DNA of 64,000 nucleotides from Deltaproteobacteria bacterium (GCA_012517315.1 JAAYVE010000003.1:23123-87122), one strand, 5' to 3'. Positions 53,921-63,443 are shown, counted from the stretch's first letter. A program made the numbers and translations. The notes: generated by a model not told the origin, from the letters alone.

Positions 53921-56596
53921 TCAGTCGTTCAAGGATTCGCCGATCTTCTGCACCCGAACGGCGAAACCCGAACAGGCGAGGCCTGACATTTCAGAAAAAG
54001 TGAACTCATGCGGGGGCAAAACGACGAATCCTTGCGGGATAATCGGGTTGAGACCCAGGCGGCCTTCCCATTCCTTTTTGGAGGAGCATGCGCGGACGGC
54101 GTCTCCAGGCTGGAGTCCCAGCCTGAAAACATCCGACGGGTTCATCTCGATTGCGGCATCCGGATAGAAAACGCTCGTTGCCTCTCTGGCGAGCAGAGGC
54201 CCGAGGAAGTATGGCACGAGGGCCTCCTTGGCGATCCCTCGAAACGGGTAGCTGCAATCGAGAACCAAGGGAGCCAGTTCCCAATGCATGGGGATCCACT
54301 CCAGGATGCCCCGACCCTGGTCAGCCACCTGTTGCTCCAAGGGTGTTCCGCCGCAGTGAGAATCGGCGATCGGCTCCCTGGGTTTATTGACCCGCACGGT
54401 TCGCTCGAACGCCTCCTGTCGAACATCCTCCAGGAAGCTCTCCTCGCTCTGCACTGAAAAGCCGTCGACTCCCATCCTCCCTGCCAGTTCCTCAACAACC
54501 CGCAGAGCGGACTTTCCCTCAGGGATCCTGGATCCGAGCCGCGGAATATGAAGTAGAAGTCCGTCCGAACCGATAAACGTCCCTCCCTTTTCAACGGCTG
54601 AAGCCATGGGCAAAACAAGGTGCGGCGCACCACCGCCTTCCCCCGCTGTTTGCCAGGACGGCGCGACGCAATCATGCAGCACGACATAATCAACTTTCTC
54701 AAGATAAGGCCGCAGGGTCTGGAACGAGGAGGCGTCAGAGCTTTCCATGGCGAGATACAGGACCTTGATCTGACCGGAAGCAAGCATTTCAGCGAGGCCC
54801 CCGGAAAGATGGGGTGCCATGCCCTGGCATCCGGGCGAGAAATCAAAGAGCGGAGACGTCATGTCGAGCACTGTCGCTCCCCGGAGATTGGAATCACCGT
54901 AAAGCGGGATCATCCCCCCGCCAGCTTTTCCAAGACTCCCTGTGAGAGCCAGAAGGGCGATCATGGCCCGGGCGGCTTCCCTGCAGTTCGGGGACTCCAG
55001 AAGGCCGCGCCCGTAAAGGATAGATACGGGCTTCTCACCGCCAAAAAGGCACGCAGTCTCGACCAGTTGCTCCGAGGGGACCCCGGTGATCGCCGCGACC
55101 GCTTCCGGTTCGAAGGCCCCCAGATCTTGTTGCAGCCTCCCCAGGAGCTTCGGCTCCCTCGTCTTGAGAGAGGGATCGACTCGCCCTTCACGCAGCATGA
55201 CATGCATAAGGCCCCAGAGCAGAGGAGCTTCCGTCCCCGGTACGTAACTCAACGCCATGTCTGCAAAGCGTCCAAGACTGACCGGGCATGGGTTGGCGGC
55301 AATCAATCGGGTTCCGTTCAGGGAAACCTGACGCAGAAGGACCCCTCCGATGGGATGGGTCGCCGGAGGATTCACTCCGATGGCAAAGGCCGTCCCCGCA
55401 AGGGACAGATCTGCAAGTCGCCCTCTTACACCGGTTGAAGAGGAACCTGCGGCGATGGTTTCCTCCATGGCTGAATGACCGGGCGGACTCAAACAACCGA
55501 CGAGATTCGACCGAAGGACTGTTCGGGCAAACTTCCGCAGCACGAAAAGCTCCTCATTGGTCAAACGGGCATTGGTGAGCAACGCCGTCTTCAACGGACC
55601 GCAGGCAGACAACCGGTGTGCAAACTCGTCCAGAGCACTCGCCCAATCGATCTCCCGATATTGGCCATCTTCGAACACGAGGGGTTTCTGGACACGTTCC
55701 GCACCCTGCAAGTGCTCTTTCAGGAGGAAACGCCCTTGTACACACGCCTGGCCTGCGTTGGCGTCAGTTCCCGATACCGGGCGAACTTGGATGATGCGGC
55801 CGGAGCCCGACATTTCAAAGGACATTGGGCAATGGGCGCTACAAATCGGGCAAATGGATTCTTGCCGCTTGCGTGGAAGCTCCTTGCGGTAAAGCTCCAT
55901 CACGATTTCGGCGAGTCCTGCACATGTTTCGGAAATTGTCTCTCGCGCCCTATGCGAATAGGCCGGCAGCGGCTCCCGGAGGGCTGCCACCGGACATACA
56001 TCCACGCAGGCGCCGCAGAACTGGCAGCCCGCATCCTGCAGAGACCGCCCGAAAGCTGTCCCAACCTCCTGCTTTCCATTAGACTCCCGAAAGACCAGCA
56101 CTCCCGCCCCCCGCACCTCGTGGCACACTCGGACGCACCGGCCGCAGCGCACGCACAGGCGTGGGTCTCGCTCGAAATAGGGCCCCGCTGGCAACGTGTC
56201 ACCCGGCGAGACATGTGGAGGGTCGTATGGAAAATCGATCCCCACCAACTCTACCAAATGCTGCAATTCGCACGTTCCATTGCGCCAGCACCCGAGGCAA
56301 TCCCTCGGGTGCTCTTGTAGAATCAAACGTATCATTTCCCTTCGAAAATCAAGGACTTTCGCTGAATCCGTCCACACGCGCATCCCCTCTTGAACGGGGG
56401 TCGTGCAGGCAGCGGGAAGACCCCGGTGATGGTCGATTTCGACGGCACATAGACGGCAGGAACCGCTCGCCTTGAGCCAAGGATGGGCGCAAAGGCGCGG
56501 GATTGGAATCCCAGCCCTGTCCGCAGCCTGCAAGACGGTCTCATCGGGCTGCGCTTCCACTTCCTGACTATTGATCCATAGCTTGATCGAATTCAT
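53921..56596 (-). CDS. NuoG/FdhA-like iron-sulfur molybdopterin-oxidoreductase-fold protein
   Basis: The 891-residue protein has an N-terminal 2Fe-2S ferredoxin domain (CAHPWLKASGSCRLCAVE), then a His-Cys 4Fe-4S motif (HPRDCLGCWRNGTCELQ). Two 4Fe-4S motifs follow (CVRCGRCVRVCHE and CQFCGACVDVCP), then the molybdopterin-type 4Fe-4S site (CPICSAHCP, about residue 250), the molybdopterin-fold domains and a C-terminal dinucleotide-binding domain (EMNPSDVFRLGLQPGDAV). At the position where formate dehydrogenases have Cys or Sec before His-Ser/Ala-Pro, I see GCLSPPGHSA, and there is no in-frame TGA. It is thus more like NuoG, an electron conduit, than an active formate dehydrogenase. GAGGTGAGG precedes the ATG. 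First gene of the redox operon. Confidence 0.88.
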   Translation of the reverse strand: MNSIKLWINSQEVEAQPDETVLQAADRAGIPIPRLCAHPWLKASGSCRLCAVEIDHHRGLPAACTTPVQEGMRVWTDSAKVLDFRREMIRLILQEHPRDCLGCWRNGTCELQHLVELVGIDFPYDPPHVSPGDTLPAGPYFERDPRLCVRCGRCVRVCHEVRGAGVLVFRESNGKQEVGTAFGRSLQDAGCQFCGACVDVCPVAALREPLPAYSHRARETISETCAGLAEIVMELYRKELPRKRQESICPICSAHCPMSFEMSGSGRIIQVRPVSGTDANAGQACVQGRFLLKEHLQGAERVQKPLVFEDGQYREIDWASALDEFAHRLSACGPLKTALLTNARLTNEELFVLRKFARTVLRSNLVGCLSPPGHSAMEETIAAGSSSTGVRGRLADLSLAGTAFAIGVNPPATHPIGGVLLRQVSLNGTRLIAANPCPVSLGRFADMALSYVPGTEAPLLWGLMHVMLREGRVDPSLKTREPKLLGRLQQDLGAFEPEAVAAITGVPSEQLVETACLFGGEKPVSILYGRGLLESPNCREAARAMIALLALTGSLGKAGGGMIPLYGDSNLRGATVLDMTSPLFDFSPGCQGMAPHLSGGLAEMLASGQIKVLYLAMESSDASSFQTLRPYLEKVDYVVLHDCVAPSWQTAGEGGGAPHLVLPMASAVEKGGTFIGSDGLLLHIPRLGSRIPEGKSALRVVEELAGRMGVDGFSVQSEESFLEDVRQEAFERTVRVNKPREPIADSHCGGTPLEQQVADQGRGILEWIPMHWELAPLVLDCSYPFRGIAKEALVPYFLGPLLAREATSVFYPDAAIEMNPSDVFRLGLQPGDAVRACSSKKEWEGRLGLNPIIPQGFVVLPPHEFTFSEMSGLACSGFAVRVQKIGESLND

Positions 56597-56633
56597 CCTC
56601 ACCTCGAATGGATCCTGGATATCATTGGTCTCA

Positions 56634-56658
56634 AGTGCCCCAGTGGGGCGGGGGCACT
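56634..56658. promoter_or_regulatory. inverted repeat upstream of the redox operon (operator candidate)
   Basis: AGTGCCCC (56634-56641) and GGGGCACT (56651-56658) form a perfect 8-bp inverted repeat with a 9-base spacer, 38 bases before the ATG of the NuoG-like gene. It could be a regulator binding site or a leader hairpin. It is not the Rex consensus (TTGTGA-N6-TCACAA). Confidence 0.4.
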
Positions 56659-57415
56659 GTGGGCGCGCTGACGCATCGGCTTATGAACATCAGTCCGTTG
56701 ACGAGAGATGCCCCATCTTCCCCCCACAGCCTTCAGGACCCTCCTGCAAGCGCGAACCAGAGTCCACAATGTCTTTGAAAACGCGAAAGGACTGTGCCTC
56801 GAAATCGTGCCTGTTCCCGAAGGCTGTGGGAGGCCATGGGCAGATGACAAGAAATGACGGAGACCCTGCCGGAATCTCTTGAAACCTCAGGACATCCTCT
56901 CTGCACGACGGGGAACGATCCGTCCCGGACCTTTCAACAATCGTCCAAACAGCGGGGCTCCAATGCAGTCATCCACCCTCAAAAAGGCATGGGAACCGGA
57001 TACGAACAAACTCAAAGGGGAATCTTCAGGAATGGGCGGAGTCTCTGTGCATCTTCCCGTCTGACCTCTTACTGCCACGCACGGGCAGTGTCGGCAGCGC
57101 GACTTCAGCTGTAACCCAAAGGAAGATGCAAGATCCGACTCCTACTGGTGAAAGGACTTTTGCGGTGTGTCAGAGCGAATCGATACCCAAAGCGGCCGCT
57201 CCTGTCAAATTGATAACGCCAATGGGAAACTCCGTGCATCGTATAGAAAATCAATTGAGCGTCTGCTCCACCTCAGCTCGCAAAATCCCCTCCAGGTTGC
57301 CCCCAAGAAAAACCCGGCGCTGGAGGAGACGGGGGGGGTGAATGGCGTGCATCAGAGTCGGGTGATCGCAAAGGACCTGGTGCCGCCGGATTCTCGACGA
57401 ATGCATTCTCAATAG
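56659..57415. other. non-coding or degraded region
   Basis: About 760 bases upstream of the redox operon. Several short open frames exist on both strands but none has coding character or recognisable similarity. With the gene fragments that follow it is best read as decaying DNA; it probably also holds the redox operon promoter. Confidence 0.5.
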
Positions 57416-57559
57416 GTGCACCGTCATCGCCTGGATTGCCGGCACAGGACATCGTGCATCATCTGGCAGATGTGCCGGGTGACGCTGCGGCAAGATAAGG
57501 AGAGAAGCCCTCCAATAGCCGTTCCCGGTCATCCTTCAGGTCAGCCCACAGTCTTTTGA
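57416..57559 (+). pseudogene. fragment related to the small Cys-rich protein at 45147
   Basis: A 47-codon frame (GTG start, TGA stop) contains C-R-H-R-T-S-C-I-I-W-Q-M-C-R, nearly identical to the end of the small Cys-rich protein at 45147-45386. The N-terminal two thirds, with the other Cys/His pairs, is missing, and a TAG lies immediately upstream. It is probably a truncated paralogue. A short live gene is possible but less likely. Confidence 0.55.
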
Positions 57560-57731
57560 AAGCTTTTCTCGTGGGTCTCCTGGAAATGGGAAAAACCGTT
57601 CAGGACTCGAGGAAAGCCGAAGTTCTCCTCTCACCCGGCCCCTCAAGGAAAGATGCAAGAAAACCGCCTATTCGCCATGTTTATTGCCTGAAGTCAAGAG
57701 TGCATCTCCTATTCTTTAGCTGAGAGCCGCT

Positions 57732-57884
57732 TGTATCGACTGCCACGACAACGGGACCATGGCTTTGAGGGTGTCCCGTTCCACCACCCTTGGGAACGCC
57801 CTCAGGGGAATCGGCCTCGACCCCGAGAAATTCAGCTCCAGGAGAAGGGCCCTCCCCCTTTGCGCTCAGTGCCATGTGACCTAA
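57732..57884 (+). pseudogene. nrfA: internal fragment of cytochrome c nitrite reductase NrfA
   Basis: Fifty codons read CIDCHDNGTMALRVSR, then GLDPEKF and CAQCHVT, followed by TAA. Two heme c motifs (CIDCH, CAQCH) are spaced as in ammonia-forming nitrite reductase, whose corresponding stretch has CxxCHDPxTMxLRVTRP, then a conserved Arg-rich segment and VCAQCHVEYYF. Nothing of the signal peptide, the active-site CxxCK heme or the C-terminal hemes is present, and a TAG lies 15 bases upstream in frame. It is a relic abutting the broken kinase. Confidence 0.7.
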
Positions 57885-57899
57885 ATCATCCCCAGGGAC

Positions 57900-60268
57900 G
57901 AAAACGTCCCCCCCCACAAAAACGGACGACGGCTGATCTTGGAAAAGAGTGGCGTGCCTATTTTTGATATCAACGGTCTTTTCAGGGGATACCGGGGAAT
58001 CGACCGGGAATCGTAGGGAGGAGGAAGGGAGAGGAAGAAATCAGGCGAAGGAACCGGGAACTGGAGTCCCTTGCGTCCATCTTGGACAGGACCAATCGCT
58101 CGCTCGATGTGGAGCACCTCGTGCACACCGTGCTGCCCGAGATCGCAAGGGTCCTTGAGGTTCATTCCGTGTTCCTCTTCCTCGCGGACCGGCAGGGGAA
58201 CTTGATTTCCAAAGGTTCTTTCGGTGTGGTGGAGGAAGGGGAGACGGCGGACGAATTGACCGGGTTGTGCCGCCGCGTTTACGAAACAGCCATGCACCAT
58301 GAAGAATCCGTCTTTTACAGGAACCTGCCTGAGGAGCTTCCGCAGCTCTCCCCGACCTTCCGACGTTTTGAGCTGCAATCCGTTGCTGCGATCCCCATGG
58401 ATTCGACCCACCAGCGGGAAGGCATTATCCTTCTTTGCAGCACGACCCCGCAGGAATTCAGGAAAAGCGTGAAATTCCCGAAAACCGTGGCGGATTCTCT
58501 CGCCACCGCCATTGAAAATGCGGATCTCTACCAGCAAATCAAGATTCACGCTTCCGTTCTCGAGCAATGGGTGGCGGAACGCACTGCACCACTGGAAAAC
58601 GCCAACCGGGAACTGCAGGCGTTTTCATACTCCGTCTCCCATGACCTGAAAGGCCCCCTTAGGACGGTTCAGGGATTCAGCCAGGCCCTGGAGAGGAGTA
58701 CAAGGACACTTTGGATGCACAGGGGAGGGATTACCTGAAGCGCCTCAAATCCGGCGCCTTGCGCATGGGGCAACTCATCGACGACCTGTTGCGGCTCTTC
58801 GAGCTGACACGGGGCTCTTTGCGACAGGTGGAGGTCGATTTGAGGGCCATGTGCGAACAGATTCTCAATGACTTGTTGAAATCGGAAGACGATACCATCC
58901 TGTTGGGTCGAAAGCTGAGAGCCAGTGGCATCGAACCGCACACGCACCGGGTCGACACTGCCGAAGGGCCGGCCAAAGCCCGGAAACGGGGGATTGGGAC
59001 GTCGTCCTGGCCGACTATCGTCTTCCCGCCTTCAGCGGCCTGGAAGCCATTCAAATCGTCCAGGAGGCGGGGTTGGATCTTCCCATTCCCATTGTCATTG
59101 TTTCGGAGGTCATCGGTGAAAATGTGGCCGTTTCCGCCATGAAAGCGGGAGCGCAACACTATACATCATGAAGGACAACCTCTCCCGGCTTCCTGCCGCC
59201 ATCGATCGGGCCATCCACGAGGCTTCCATCCGGCGGAAGAGGAAAAGACTGGAAGAACAGCTCCGTCAGGCTCAGAGAATGGAAGCCGTAAGACTTTTCG
59301 CCGGTGGTATGGCCCATGATTTCAACAACATCCTCACGGCCATCATCGGTTACGGAAGCCTTTTGCGGTCCCTTATGCACAGCGAAGACCCCCTATGCGC
59401 CTACGTGGATCAAATCCTGTCTGCATCCCACAAGGCGGCAAACCTCACCCAGAGTCTCGTCACATTCAGCAGAAAACAGGTGTTGAACGTGCAACCGGTG
59501 GACGTGAACACGGTGATCGAAAACACCGGGCAACTGCTTTCCCATATCATGGGTCAAGACATCGAATTGCGAATCAGCCTGTACCCAAAACCCCTCCAGG
59601 TGATGGCCCACAGGGGACACCTGGAACAATTTCTCATGAATCTCGCCACCAACTCCCGCGATGTCGTGCCCGACGGGGGGCAATTTCACATCTCTACGCA
59701 ACTGGGCAGGATGCCCGGTCTTCCAGGGGACGGCGGGAGTCACGGAGTGAATCAGGACTGTGTCGTCATCTCCGTGAAAGACACGGACTGGGGGATGGAC
59801 CAAACGGTGAAGTCGAAGATTTTCGAGCCCTTTTTCACCACCAAGGAAGCAGAAAGAGGCACAGGATTAGGGCTGGCAGTCGTTCACGGCATCATCAAGC
59901 AGCACAAAGGCCACATTGAAGTGGATTCCAGGCCCAAGACCGGGAAGGTTTTCAGACTCTATCTTCCCGTGGTGGAGACGCACGCCCCTCAAACAGAGAA
60001 CCGGCGGGGCGAAGGGCTGGCAATCGGAGGGTCCGAGACGATTCTCGTTGCGGAAGACAGCGATGCCTTCAGAAACCTGGTCGTCGACATCCTGTAAAAA
60101 GCCGGGTATCGCGTCCTGTGCGCCCAAGAGGGCGGGGAAGTTCTCAAGCGGTTCATGGAGCACGAAAAGGAGATCGACATGGTGATCCTCGACGTGGTTA
60201 TGCCCAAGCGTAGCGGGGTCCTCGTCTGTAAGGAAATGCTGGCCAGGACACTATGCCGCACCCCCTGA
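57900..60268 (+). pseudogene. broken PAS-GAF hybrid histidine kinase
   Basis: Remnants of one large sensor kinase lie in order but in different frames: the end of a PAS domain ([20 protein letters not shown], then TAG near 58014), a GAF domain (58082 onward), a dimerisation helix [14 protein letters not shown], and a frameshift near 58695 to [20 protein letters not shown]. The first HATPase domain is missing: receiver sequence SEDDTILLGRKLRA follows directly. Further frameshifts occur near 58975 and 59160, then a second kinase part with MAHDFNNILTAI and GTGLGLAVVHGI. A TAA at 60095 interrupts a last receiver (VILDVVMP) that is truncated at 60268. At least four lesions plus a deletion rule out a simple sequencing error. 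Confidence 0.85.
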
Positions 60269-60328
60269 ATTGCGGCTCGATTGACCGGTTTCGGATTTCT
60301 CCCCTGCCGTTTTCCCCCTTCTGCCATA

Positions 60329-60358
60329 TTGCAATGTTAAGGGCTCTTCCTGTATCGT
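60329..60358 (+). promoter_or_regulatory. possible promoter for the crotonase gene
   Basis: TTGCAA (60329-60334) and TATCGT (60353-60358) with an 18-base spacer, about 120 bases before the start codon. Weak consensus match. Confidence 0.25.
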
Positions 60359-60479
60359 ATTGACGTGTTGGCGCCCAACGAGCAAGTGCGAACCCGAAGA
60401 TCCCCCTTGTCCCGCCACCCAGGATTCACGCGGAGGCGGAGTTCGCCCTTCAAGCACACATTGACCACGGAGGATTGCC

Positions 60480-61283
60480 ATGGAGTTCAAAGAGATTCTT
60501 TTTCACGTGGAAGAGGGTGTCGCCACCCTGACACTCAATCGCCCGGACATCCGCAATGCCATCACCCATGAAGAGATCATCGCCGAGGTCAAGGCGGTGT
60601 GTCGGTTCGTCAACGAAAACAAGAACATCCAGGTGCTCCTTTTCTCCGCCACCGATCCCGCTTTCTCCTCTGGAGGCAACGTGAAGGACATGAAGGACAA
60701 GAAAGGCATGTTCTACGGAAGTCCGGCGGAGATCATGGAAAACTACCGCCACAACATCCAGGACGTGCTCCTGAGCGTTTACAACGTCGAGGCCCCCACC
60801 ATCGCTGCGGTAAACGGAGCGGCCATCGGGGCCGGGTGCGGCCTCGCCCTCATGTGTGATATCCGGATAGCATCTCGAAAAGCGATGTTTGGGGAGACTT
60901 TTCTCAATGTCGGTCTGATCCCAGGAGATGGGAGTGCGTTCACGCTACCCAGGACGATCGGCATGGGCGCGGCTTGCGAACTCATCTTCACGGCGGAAAC
61001 CATCGACGCGGAGACAGCTTTGCAAATGCGGTTGGTCAATCACGTGGTCGACCATGAACAACTCATGCCCAAGGCCCGTGAAATCGCGGCAAAGATCGCC
61101 TCGAAGCCGCCGCAGGCCTTGCGCTTGACCAAGAGGTTACTTCGGGCCGCCCAATTTGCAACATTGCCCGAGACCATGGACAAGGCCGCCGGCTACCAGG
61201 CTTTATGTCACTTCACAGAAGACCACATGGAAGCCCTTTCCGCCATGTTCGAAAAGCGCGCTCCCAAGTACGCCGGTCGATGA
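60480..61283 (+). CDS. enoyl-CoA hydratase/isomerase (crotonase) family protein
   Basis: The 267-residue crotonase-fold enzyme acts on acyl-CoA substrates. The oxyanion-hole regions are PAFSSGGNVKDM and NGAAIGAGCGLALMCDIRIAS. The first catalytic Glu position is occupied (FGETFLNVG) and the second is Asp in LIPGDGSAFTLPR, as in many hydratase-like members. The C-terminal trimerisation helices are complete. GGAGG lies 7 bases before the ATG. Exact reaction (2-enoyl-CoA hydration, isomerisation or other) cannot be assigned; no other beta-oxidation genes are adjacent. Confidence 0.9.
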   Translation: MEFKEILFHVEEGVATLTLNRPDIRNAITHEEIIAEVKAVCRFVNENKNIQVLLFSATDPAFSSGGNVKDMKDKKGMFYGSPAEIMENYRHNIQDVLLSVYNVEAPTIAAVNGAAIGAGCGLALMCDIRIASRKAMFGETFLNVGLIPGDGSAFTLPRTIGMGAACELIFTAETIDAETALQMRLVNHVVDHEQLMPKAREIAAKIASKPPQALRLTKRLLRAAQFATLPETMDKAAGYQALCHFTEDHMEALSAMFEKRAPKYAGR

Positions 61284-61342
61284 CGGCCGAGACCGAAGGG
61301 GTACCGTCTCGACAGGGAACACTGCGGGAGATGCCGTTCAAC

Positions 61343-62242
61343 CTATTCTCCCGGGGAAATCTTGACGACAAAAGGTTTTACTTTGTCCTCCCGCCGGATC
61401 TGTTCCACAAGTGTGCTCGCCTTGCTCAGGTCCGGCACGGGAGCAAGTTGAACCACATAGAGAAACCCGAGCTTTGGGTCGTTCCGTGGCTTCACCTGTA
61501 CCGTGTATCCCTTCTTTTCCAGGTTGCGCTGCATTTCTTCAGCATTGCTCTTTTCCTTGAAAGAGCCCACCTGAACGGCATACATGAGACGCTTTGAAGC
61601 CCCGGCGGCCGTCGGTTCGGAAGGGGCCGGGGCCACAGCCGCCTGCATCTGTGTTTTGGCGGCTTTCTGCGCAGGCGTCTTGCTCCCCGCATCAGGTTCT
61701 GCCTTGTCTTTCGCCGTCGCCCCCTCCTTCAATGTTTTTCGGCCGGCATCCTGCCCTTTCTCGCCGATAGGGGCGCTCTCCTTCAACAGGGCTGTCTTTC
61801 CATCCTGGGGCGGAGACGAAGGGGCGTTTTCCGGCAAGAGAGCCTTCTCCGACCCTCCCTTCTGAGGAACGTCCTCCGGCGCCTTGGGCCCTCCCGCCAC
61901 GCTCTGGGTCTCTGATGGCTTTGCCTGCCCCGGAAGGATCTTGCCCGCCGCCTGTGCGTCCTCAGCCTCAGGACTCTTGTCAAAAGGAATGAAACCGGGA
62001 ATTCCGTCGGACTTCTGCTCCTCCTGAGGGGGCAAGGAGGGCGACTTGGGGATCTCCCTCATCACCATTCCCTTTTCTGGCGACTGTTTGGCGGTGAAAT
62101 CCACTTCGCCCTTCTTTCGCGTGCCCAGAGGAATGAGAAGGATGAGGATGATCAGCGCGCCGGCGGACCACATGAGCAGCTTCAAGTAAGACCGGACCCC
62201 CCCCGCCTTCTGCCCTTTCTTCACGAATATTTTTTTCTCCAT
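61343..62242 (-). CDS. SPOR domain membrane protein
   Basis: The 299-residue bitopic protein has a cytoplasmic basic N-terminus (KKIFVKKGQKAGG) and one transmembrane helix at about residues 25-43 (SAGALIILILLIPLG). A long Pro/Ala/Lys-rich periplasmic linker follows, then a C-terminal SPOR domain (YAVQVGSFKEKSNAEEM, ending VKPFVVKISPGE). Same layout as FtsN/DedD-type division proteins; it binds denuded septal glycan by family knowledge. Its SPOR domain resembles that of the TPR lipoprotein at 33478 (shared VQVGSF and the late KPxVxKIxxG). It follows the aminotransferase gene by 10 bases. Confidence 0.88.
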   Translation of the reverse strand: MEKKIFVKKGQKAGGVRSYLKLLMWSAGALIILILLIPLGTRKKGEVDFTAKQSPEKGMVMREIPKSPSLPPQEEQKSDGIPGFIPFDKSPEAEDAQAAGKILPGQAKPSETQSVAGGPKAPEDVPQKGGSEKALLPENAPSSPPQDGKTALLKESAPIGEKGQDAGRKTLKEGATAKDKAEPDAGSKTPAQKAAKTQMQAAVAPAPSEPTAAGASKRLMYAVQVGSFKEKSNAEEMQRNLEKKGYTVQVKPRNDPKLGFLYVVQLAPVPDLSKASTLVEQIRREDKVKPFVVKISPGE

Positions 62243-62252
62243 GACACGACTC

Positions 62253-63443
62253 CTAACCCGCGGCTTTTGCCCTGTTCATTGCCCGTCGAAAGCCGGGCAG
62301 CGCCCTCTCGATCGTTCCATCGTCCACACAGTAAGCGATGCGAAAGTGCCCGGGCCCCCCAAAGCCACTGCCGGGAACCACCAAAATGAGTTCCTCCAAG
62401 AGGATGCGCACAAACTGGACATCATCGGGAATGGGGCTCTTGGGAAACAGATAGAAGGCCCCCGGAGGAACAATCAGGTCATACCCCGCCTCTTTCAGAC
62501 CTGCCACCAGGCGATCCCGCTTACGCCGGTAGATTTCCACATCCACGCAGATTCCCTGAAGTCCGATGATCAGCCGCTGCATCAGTCCTGGCGCGTTGAC
62601 GAACCCCAGGATGCGATTGGCAAGGGCCAGCGCCCCCATGAGCGACTGAACATCCTCCGCCTCGGGGTGCACCGCCACGAAGCCTATGCGCTCTCCCGGC
62701 AGCGACAGGTCCTTGGAGTAGGACGTGGCGATGAGGCTGTTGGGATAGTGCGAGAAGACACAGGGGACGGGAGAACGGTCAAAAACGATTTTTCGGTAAG
62801 GCTCATCGGACACCAGATAGATCGTTCGCCCGTACTGGGAGCTTTTTCGCGTGAGAATCTCCCCAAGGGCCATGAGGGAGTCGGCGGAATAGATCTGCCC
62901 GGTCGGATTGTTGGGGGAATTGATGAGAACAATCTTTGTCCGGGGACCAACGGCGTTCTCCATGGCATGGAGATCCAGGGTGAAATCCTCTTTGGTGGGG
63001 GCGGTCTTGAGAATGCCTCCGTGGTTGTCCGCGTAAAACCCGTACTCGACGAAGTATGGCGCAGGCACGAGCACTTCATCGCCGGGGTCGAGGAGTGACT
63101 TGAAAATGATGTTCAGCCCGCCGGCTGCGCCGCATGTGGCCACAATGTTTCCCGCAGCCAGGGAAACTCGATGTTGCCTGCAGAGATAGGCGGCAACCGC
63201 GGAACGGGTCTCGGACAAGCCGGCGTTGGGCATGTAACCGTGTTTTCCTGGAACGGCTTCCTGCACCACCTGCAGAAGCTTTTCCTGCACAATATCGGGA
63301 GGAGGCACATTGGGGTTGCCCAGACTGAAATCGAAAACATTCTCGATCCCGTGGATCTGCTTGAGACGGGCCCCCTCCTCGAACATCTTGCGGATCCATG
63401 AACCGCTCTCCATGAACTGAAGCATCTTTCCAGAAACGGACAT
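62253..63443 (-). CDS. class I/II pyridoxal-phosphate aminotransferase
   Basis: The 396-residue fold-type I enzyme has FSLGNPNVPPP, GKHGYMPNAGLSETR, ATCGAAGGLNIIFKSLL, INSPNNPTGQIYS, VSDEPYRKIVFD, the PLP Lys in TSYSKDLSLPGERIGF, and the carboxylate-binding Arg in GHFRIAYCVDD. The start is ATG 63443 with GAGGGAG 6 bases upstream; a longer frame (to 63593) is open without homology. Annotated relatives are often called aspartate aminotransferases but the amino donor is unproven. Divergent from whatever lies beyond 64000. Confidence 0.88.
   Translation of the reverse strand: MSVSGKMLQFMESGSWIRKMFEEGARLKQIHGIENVFDFSLGNPNVPPPDIVQEKLLQVVQEAVPGKHGYMPNAGLSETRSAVAAYLCRQHRVSLAAGNIVATCGAAGGLNIIFKSLLDPGDEVLVPAPYFVEYGFYADNHGGILKTAPTKEDFTLDLHAMENAVGPRTKIVLINSPNNPTGQIYSADSLMALGEILTRKSSQYGRTIYLVSDEPYRKIVFDRSPVPCVFSHYPNSLIATSYSKDLSLPGERIGFVAVHPEAEDVQSLMGALALANRILGFVNAPGLMQRLIIGLQGICVDVEIYRRKRDRLVAGLKEAGYDLIVPPGAFYLFPKSPIPDDVQFVRILLEELILVVPGSGFGGPGHFRIAYCVDDGTIERALPGFRRAMNRAKAAG

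Noticed and set aside
53921..56596. Possible selenocysteine formate dehydrogenase
   Set aside because: No in-frame TGA exists in the gene and the residues at the expected active site do not match the Sec/Cys-His motif.
56634..56658. Rex or FNR binding site for the redox operon dyad
   Set aside because: The half-site AGTGCCCC matches neither TTGTGA nor TTGAT; it is reported only as an unassigned inverted repeat.
57681..57917. A 78-codon minus-strand frame rich in Gly and Pro
   Set aside because: It is antisense to the nrfA fragment, whose two heme motifs and NrfA-like spacing are far stronger evidence.
58082..60097. Reading the GAF, HisKA, receiver and kinase frames as separate intact genes
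   Set aside because: They fall in the domain order of one hybrid kinase but in shifted frames, one HATPase domain is missing, and the last receiver is cut by TAA; a single pseudogene explains all of it.
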